From Spirochaetales bacterium Spiro_01 (GTDB lineage Bacteria > Spirochaetota > Spirochaetia > Sphaerochaetales > Sphaerochaetaceae): DNA of 5,656 nt. The position numbers and the translations under genes were made by a program. Below, piece after piece: positions 5,154 to 5,656 of the stretch (its first letter is position 1; each line of letters begins with the position of its first letter). The notes below the pieces were generated by a model, which saw nothing but the letters and a program-made list of their open reading frames with translations, ran no database searches and was not told where the DNA came from. The DNA lies in NCBI GenBank assembly GCA_001604265.1, contig LVBC01000065.1, positions 1 to 5,656 on the forward strand, in the 5' to 3' direction.

Positions 5154-5656
5154 CTAGTTCTTCTCCTCTATCTCTTCCACCTGGGACTCGACCTTTTCGA
5201 AGGCCTCTGAAAGCTCCCTCCTCATCTTGAATGTGAAGGGATTGAACCTCTGGAGGTCATAGAAGAGCTGCAGAGGGTCGTTGCAGGTCTGCTCCATGAT
5301 GACAAGCAGCGAATTGAAGCCCTTTGTACCGATCAGCGTACTCTCGATTCCCAGCTGCTTCAGTGTCCTTCCGATGAAGTGCGTGACACCCTGGGAGTAG
5401 GCAGCCTGCCTGTCGTGCTCCTCTGGAGTGAGGACAAGTATCCTGACCTTCCACGCCTTGAAGAATCTCTTCACCTTCCTGAAGGCCTCATCCTCTCCAT
5501 CCATCGGACAGAGTACAAGAGGAAGCCCCTCCACGCCATTCCTGGCAGAGTCGGGGCCGAACATCGGATGCGTTGCTACCATGTGGCAGCCTGTGGGACC
5601 CAGGTACTTCTTCATCCAGATGGCAGGGTATGTCTTTACAGAACAGGTATCCATTA
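5154..5656 (-). CDS. tyrA: TyrA: prephenate/arogenate dehydrogenase, 3' part only
   Basis: The last ~167 residues of a single-domain TyrA; the start and most of the NAD(P)-binding Rossmann domain lie beyond the right edge. The in-frame ATG at 5654 is internal, because DTCSVK just after it is the conserved segment in the middle of the protein. TyrA oxidatively decarboxylates prephenate or arogenate on the way to tyrosine. Visible marks are THPMFGPDS (28-36 of the visible part), with the family His-Pro, then EEHDRQAAYSQGVTHFIGRTL (about 78-98) and TKGFNSLL (110-117). HPMFGPD resembles the plant-type arogenate dehydrogenase branch, so arogenate is possible as substrate. The tail is rich in Glu and Lys and no ACT domain follows, so tyrosine feedback through ACT is not expected. 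It is followed after 1 nt by mtaB and is the first gene of the visible operon. Confidence 0.88.
   Translation of the reverse strand, partial: MDTCSVKTYPAIWMKKYLGPTGCHMVATHPMFGPDSARNGVEGLPLVLCPMDGEDEAFRKVKRFFKAWKVRILVLTPEEHDRQAAYSQGVTHFIGRTLKQLGIESTLIGTKGFNSLLVIMEQTCNDPLQLFYDLQRFNPFTFKMRRELSEAFEKVESQVEEIEEKN
5163..5168 (-). promoter_or_regulatory. Ribosome-binding site deciding the mtaB TTG start
   Basis: GAGGAG on the minus strand lies inside the end of tyrA, 10 nt before the TTG at 5152. The junction reads TAG-A-TTG, so a ribosome finishing tyrA is placed directly at the next start. This supports the non-ATG start. Confidence 0.6.

Noticed and set aside
4137..5230. Two long plus-strand frames (4137-4667 and 4715-5230) opposite mtaB
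   Set aside because: Both are antisense to conserved mtaB motifs, and their Ser/Arg- and Leu-rich products lack domains.

Overview
This window is ordinary bacterial chromosome with nearly continuous coding and roughly half G+C. It carries five complete genes and one gene cut by the right edge. There is no mobile element, CRISPR array, rRNA or tRNA that I can see. The phylum is not certain. The gene families, Leu and Arg codon choice and the style of the MATE and MtaB proteins fit an anaerobic, host-associated bacterium such as a spirochaete (Sphaerochaeta/Treponema-like) or a member of the Bacillota; this is a low-confidence impression.

Layout, left to right. birA (biotin-protein ligase with a DNA-binding domain, minus strand) ends in a small terminator hairpin at the left edge. 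It is divergent from bioY (biotin uptake protein, plus strand), and the roughly 85 bp between their ATG codons holds an inverted repeat GTAAAC-GG-GTTTAC, the likely biotin operator. A serine acetyltransferase gene (cysE type) follows bioY on the plus strand after 32 bp and appears to have its own promoter. From the right edge a minus-strand operon runs towards it: tyrA (prephenate/arogenate dehydrogenase, 3' part only), mtaB (tRNA methylthiotransferase) and a MATE-family exporter. The exporter and cysE converge and overlap by 23 bp.

How the genes relate. birA and bioY form a biotin-sensing and scavenging pair: BioY brings biotin in, and BirA attaches it to carboxylases and, when biotin is plentiful, probably represses the divergent promoters. 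cysE makes O-acetylserine for cysteine synthesis. The tyrA-mtaB-MATE genes are tightly packed and translationally linked (1-nt gap, then 17-bp overlap) without an obvious shared pathway.

I found no convincing undescribed system. The points most worth a second look are regulatory: the compact operator between birA and bioY, whose half-sites are much closer together than in known BirA boxes, and good promoter matches only 7-8 nt upstream of the birA and cysE start codons. Neither start has a Shine-Dalgarno sequence, which suggests leaderless mRNAs.
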